Source: Castor canadensis (taxonomy: Eukaryota > Chordata > Mammalia > Rodentia > Castoridae). Taken from it: a stretch of DNA of 64,000 nt. How positions within the stretch are numbered: position 1 is the first letter of the stretch; each line of letters opens with the position of its first letter. This document shows positions 60,451-64,000 of this stretch, piece by piece. The DNA lies in the NCBI RefSeq assembly GCF_047511655.1, contig NC_133399.1:1057333-1121332 (forward strand), given 5' to 3'. Under the pieces are notes generated by a model. It had not been told where the DNA came from and ran no database searches. It saw only the letters and a program-made list of their open reading frames with translations. The position numbers and the translations under genes were made by a program.

Positions 60451-62449
60451 CAGTGCAGTGTGGTGGGTGAGATGTTTTCCCGGCTCCCTGCCAGCTTCTT
60501 CTGCAGGGGTTCTTCCCCTTATCAGCCCTTCCCACCTTGGCTTGAGGAAGTGTGTGTTTTCAGTGGGTATGGTACACAGGTGGTCACACAGGCCCAAGAG
60601 TCCCCATTAACTGGGTCCAGCAAGCTTGGGTTCCCATCCCCCCTTGGCCACTGCAGACATGTCGCCTCCCTATGTGAGCCTCCGCTCTTAAACCAGGTTG
60701 GGTCCTTCACGCTCAGGGCTACAACCCCAGCCAGGCTTGGCTCACAGTACACCCCAGAATGTGTCCTTCCAACAAGGAGACCCAGTACCAAGCGCTTGCC
60801 GGCCCTGTCACGGACGTGCAGATGTGGGCTGAGGGGGAGATTGCTGCAGGGATGATGGTCAGGCTGTGCCTCTGCTGCTGGTCACCCTTGGACAAGTTGG
60901 CCTGACTTCTCTAGGCCTTGGGAGGTTGTGTGGGACCACCTTAACCTGTCCTGGTTTGGAAGTCATCACTGCCGCCTACAAGAATGCCATCATAGTATCA
61001 ATATGAACCCATCCCATCTCACAGAGGCTGGGGCCTCAGGGTCCCATTTTCTACAAGAAAGAGTCGCCCCCATTCAAAAGGATGACACCCCAGCTGGGCA
61101 TGTCTCCATACCCCACTTTTATCAACCTTGGTACTGTGACCTTGCGCAGGTGACTTTCTGGCTTCAGGAGACCCTGGGCCTGGTTGGTTGCAGCCCTGCC
61201 CAGGCAGAAAGGGCACTGCCTCTCCTAGGCAGAGGAGCTGGGATCTAGCAGGACTGGGCTCAGCCAGGTGCCAGTGAGGTGTGTTCTCAGCTGTTGCCAA
61301 CAAAGCGCAAACAGAAGCCTGAACCTCTGGCACTGTTGGCAGCCAGAGCTGGATGGCTGCCTGACCCTTGCCTCAGTTGGCACTGTCCCGAAGGATGCCA
61401 TGGATCATTCTAGCTCCTTCCCAAGGCCCAGCAGGTGGGCGCTGACAGCTGGGGAGGGTGCCTCAGTCACACACCTCAGTCAGTGGCAGCCTGTTCACGG
61501 GAAGTGCTATTTACAGACAGTGACAACAGGGCCACCTCTAGCACTCAGCCGGCACACACTGTGCGTCAGACCATTGTAAATGGTGGCTTCCATTTCATGG
61601 GTGCTTCCCTGGCAGGTGGCTTGGGAGACTGGGGCAGGAGTTGGAGTAAGTGAAAAAAAGAAAAGGGTGGGGGGAGCAGGGAAGCGAGCCCCAAGTGGGG
61701 AGGCATGTGTGAGGTGGAGGTCCAGGTGGATGAATCTTGGGACTGTCAGGAGCTAGTGGCTTCCACAGTGTGTGTCCCCGTTTGAGCTTTGTGGAGCATG
61801 CATTTAGCTGGGGGTTTCCATGGCCCCGAAATGTGAGCCCTTGTGAAGTTCAGCCTTGCTCTCTCCCAGGATTCTCTGACTCTGAACTTGATCTCCACCA
61901 ACCCCAGCCTACACCTAGAGGAAGTAAGAACCCTCTCACCCCAAGGACAGGGAGGGAGCCACTGAACTCCAAATGGCAGGTGTGTCCCTAAACTGCCCTC
62001 CACCATCCAGCCGAACCCACAGGCCACTGGTCCTCTCTGCAAATGGGGAAATCCAGGCTCAGGTGTGCTTTGCACAAAGCTGGCCCAGTGAGTGGACGAG
62101 GCTCCTAATCCAGGTCGCTCGGGCCTCAGTGGTTTCTGACTGTTCCTAATTCCTTTCCTAAAAACAGGCTGCTGGAGAGTGTTGTCCAGTCTGGGCTTGA
62201 CCTGTGTTCTGGTTTCTGTTAAAAGCGGTCAGTGGTCACTTTGGACCTCACGGGACTGTGGCTAGGTCAGACAGGGACATCGCTGGACCCTAGAGAAGTC
62301 AAGACACTTTGAGGAAGTCACACAGGCTCCTCCTCCTGCTCCCACGTCTGAACACCTCCCGAGGTGCAGACCTGGGGTGAGGAGGACATGTCTGTAGGGG
62401 GACAGTGGGGAGGCAGTGGCTGGAGAGTTAATCAAGAGTCCTTCAAGAT
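60451..62449. other. Intergenic ARMC6-SLC25A42
   Basis: About 2 kb of unique, repeat-poor sequence with no exon supported. No SINE was recognised. Confidence 0.5.
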
Positions 62450-63045
62450 GTCAAGGTCCGAGGTCACGGCCAGAGTAGGAGGCCCTGCCTCTGCGCTATG
62501 TGGCCAGAGGGCAGACTTCGCCGGGGCCCCACGGGACTGCGCGGGGAGTCCAAGGCCACCTCCGGCGGTGACGCTCCAGGCCAGACTGCACCTTGCACGC
62601 TCTATCCCCGCCCGGGGCGGGGCACCGCCCACGGCTGCTGCGATTAGCCGCGAGGCCTGTCCGTCTTGGCATTCGTAGCCAATCACTACTGCCCTCCAGG
62701 CTACTCCCTCCATTCCTTTCGCCTTAGCACCCCCCCACTCCCTGCCGTGGCCTCCTCGGAGCCCCGCCCTTGTTCCCTAGCGATTGGTCAATAGCGCTGT
62801 CCGTTTTCGTCCGGACTCCAATCCTCGCTTGGTTCCAGGTCCTGCCTCCCAAGCCCTAGCACCCCTGCGGGGAACATTGAGGAGAACCAGAGCCTCTCTC
62901 AGTAGCTCCGCCTCTACCCCTCAGCGATTGGCTGAAGGGGATACCTATCTGCTGCACGCCCGCCAATTCCTTCTGTCTCCAGCTCTGATTGGTCAGAAAA
63001 CAGCCAATCGGAACGCGGTGTGGACCCCTCCCTTGGCGCGCGCTG
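62450..63045 (+). promoter_or_regulatory. SLC25A42: CpG promoter with six CCAAT/ATTGG boxes
   Basis: CCAAT or ATTGG cores lie at 62679-62683, 62783-62787, 62927-62931, 62963-62967, 62988-62992 and 63004-63008. Most have the GATTGG or GCCAATC context preferred by NF-Y, and the last two are 16 bp apart. CpG density is high and there is no TATA box. It precedes the exon at 63045-63133. Confidence 0.65.
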
Positions 63046-63133
63046 GGGGTGCGCGGGGCGGGGCCGGGCCGTGGCGGCTGGCGGCGGCGGCAGCGGCGGC
63101 GGCAGCAGCGGCGGCGGCGACGAGTCCGGGCAG
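63045..63133 (+). other. SLC25A42: Putative noncoding first exon of SLC25A42
   Basis: A GC-rich segment with interrupted GGC/CAG triplets (63076-63120) ends in a strong donor, GGGCAG|GTGAGTGGG. SLC25A42 (a mitochondrial carrier for coenzyme A and adenosine 3',5'-diphosphate) is the plus-strand gene next to ARMC6 in human. No coding exon falls in the window, so the name rests on synteny. Confidence 0.5.
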
Positions 63134-64000
63134 GTGAGTGGGATGCGAGAGGCGCGGGGCGACGCAGGTGTCGGGGGACCCGCGCTTGTCAGGCCGAGCT
63201 GAGGCGGGACGAGGGTCCTGTCATGGGCCCCAGGGCGGGGATGGACGAGGCGGGGCGTGACAGCTGCGTCGCGGCTGCAGAGAGGTTAAAGTCCCCTTCC
63301 CGACCCCCATGCTCCGTGTCTGGAGTCCTCAGGGAGGTCCCCAAGGCAGATCTGAGCCCCTCAGTCACGATCCACACACGCCTGACACCGGTCACTACTC
63401 GTGGACATCCCCACATACACCTGAGGCTGACATCCCCCCGACACCCCGTGGGCCGTGTACCCCCGCAACGGGGGGCCTGATGTCCCTCTTGTCACCGGGT
63501 CCCCGTGTGACTTGAGCTTGTCCGTGGCGATGACAACCCCATAGCTGGCATTTGTGATCCCCTAACCCTACAGGAGCCTCTACACCTGGATCCCCCCGCC
63601 CCGTGCACCCCTAAACCTGTGACCTCCCTAACACCCCCCGTCCCGATTGACCGTCCCCCTATTCAGGTCTGAGTCCCCTCCTCTAGCAGGGTGCCACTCC
63701 CAACTTGCCCCATGTCACCTTCGGGGCCACCTCTCCCTCCTGCTCCCCTCTGTCCCACTTTGTGCTTTCTCCCATGCACCTGCGTTTAGACCCGTTTAAT
63801 AAACCTTCCCGATTCCCCAGGTCCCCCAATGTCACCCGCGCCGTGGGCTCTCAGGATCACCAGTCCCTCCCCAAGCCAAACCTCGCCCTCCATTCCTCTT
63901 CATTTTAACAGCTGTAAAGTAATGTCCGGCCTTTACCATAATTCCATCGGCCTGAAAAGCCAAACGAACCTCATTTCGCCAGCATAAAACCTACAGACGC
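63134..64000 (+). other. SLC25A42: Probable SLC25A42 intron 1, start
   Basis: CpG-rich at first, then C-rich unique sequence to the window edge. No exon or repeat is supported. Confidence 0.4.

Overview
This is nuclear DNA from a placental mammal, almost certainly a rodent. Introns have GT/AG borders, two complete multi-exon genes can be spliced by eye, CpG-island promoters are present, and the sequence is full of short interspersed repeats. The commonest repeat joins a 7SL-derived B1-like monomer to a tRNA-derived ID-like tail (GGGCTGGTGGAGTGGCTCA). I associate that pairing with castorimorph rodents, most likely beaver. This is inference from recall, not a database match.

Gene order matches human 19p13.11 as I remember it: HOMER3 (-), SUGP2 (-), ARMC6 (+), SLC25A42 (+). 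From left to right: (1) 1-960 is a GC-rich island with a minus-strand first-exon-like donor, probably the HOMER3 promoter and 5'UTR. (2) 960-16400 is intergenic, with long purine arrays, an 870-bp CATC/CACC array, a 25-bp GC-box minisatellite and many SINEs, plus two promoter- or enhancer-like spots near 4.65 kb and 9.4 kb. (3) 16400-45740 (-) is SUGP2: one noncoding and nine coding exons, predicted 1052 aa, with two SURP modules and a C-terminal G-patch. Its intron 6 holds a decayed class I provirus (24374-31037) in antisense orientation, itself carrying an L1 fragment, a SINE and a 5S rRNA-derived sequence. (4) 45640-46225 is a bidirectional CpG promoter with six NRF1-like sites, an octamer and a CGG repeat. 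(5) 46000-60450 (+) is ARMC6: one noncoding and seven coding exons, predicted 468 aa, with armadillo repeats. (6) 62450-63133 is a second CpG promoter with six CCAAT/ATTGG boxes and a noncoding first exon, probably SLC25A42.

The most striking observation is that the first coding exons of the head-to-head genes SUGP2 and ARMC6 look homologous. Each has exactly 121 coding nucleotides from ATG to a phase-1 donor ending CAAG, and each encodes a 40-residue peptide of the form MA(T/S)RRI.Q...DA...E...QF..Q. They lie in opposite orientation on either side of the shared promoter, as an old inverted exon duplication would leave them.

Both gene models come from splice-site reading and reading-phase checks plus comparison with the human proteins from memory. 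Untranslated-exon borders and transcription starts are approximate. Most other long open frames are composition artefacts, antisense shadows or repeats.
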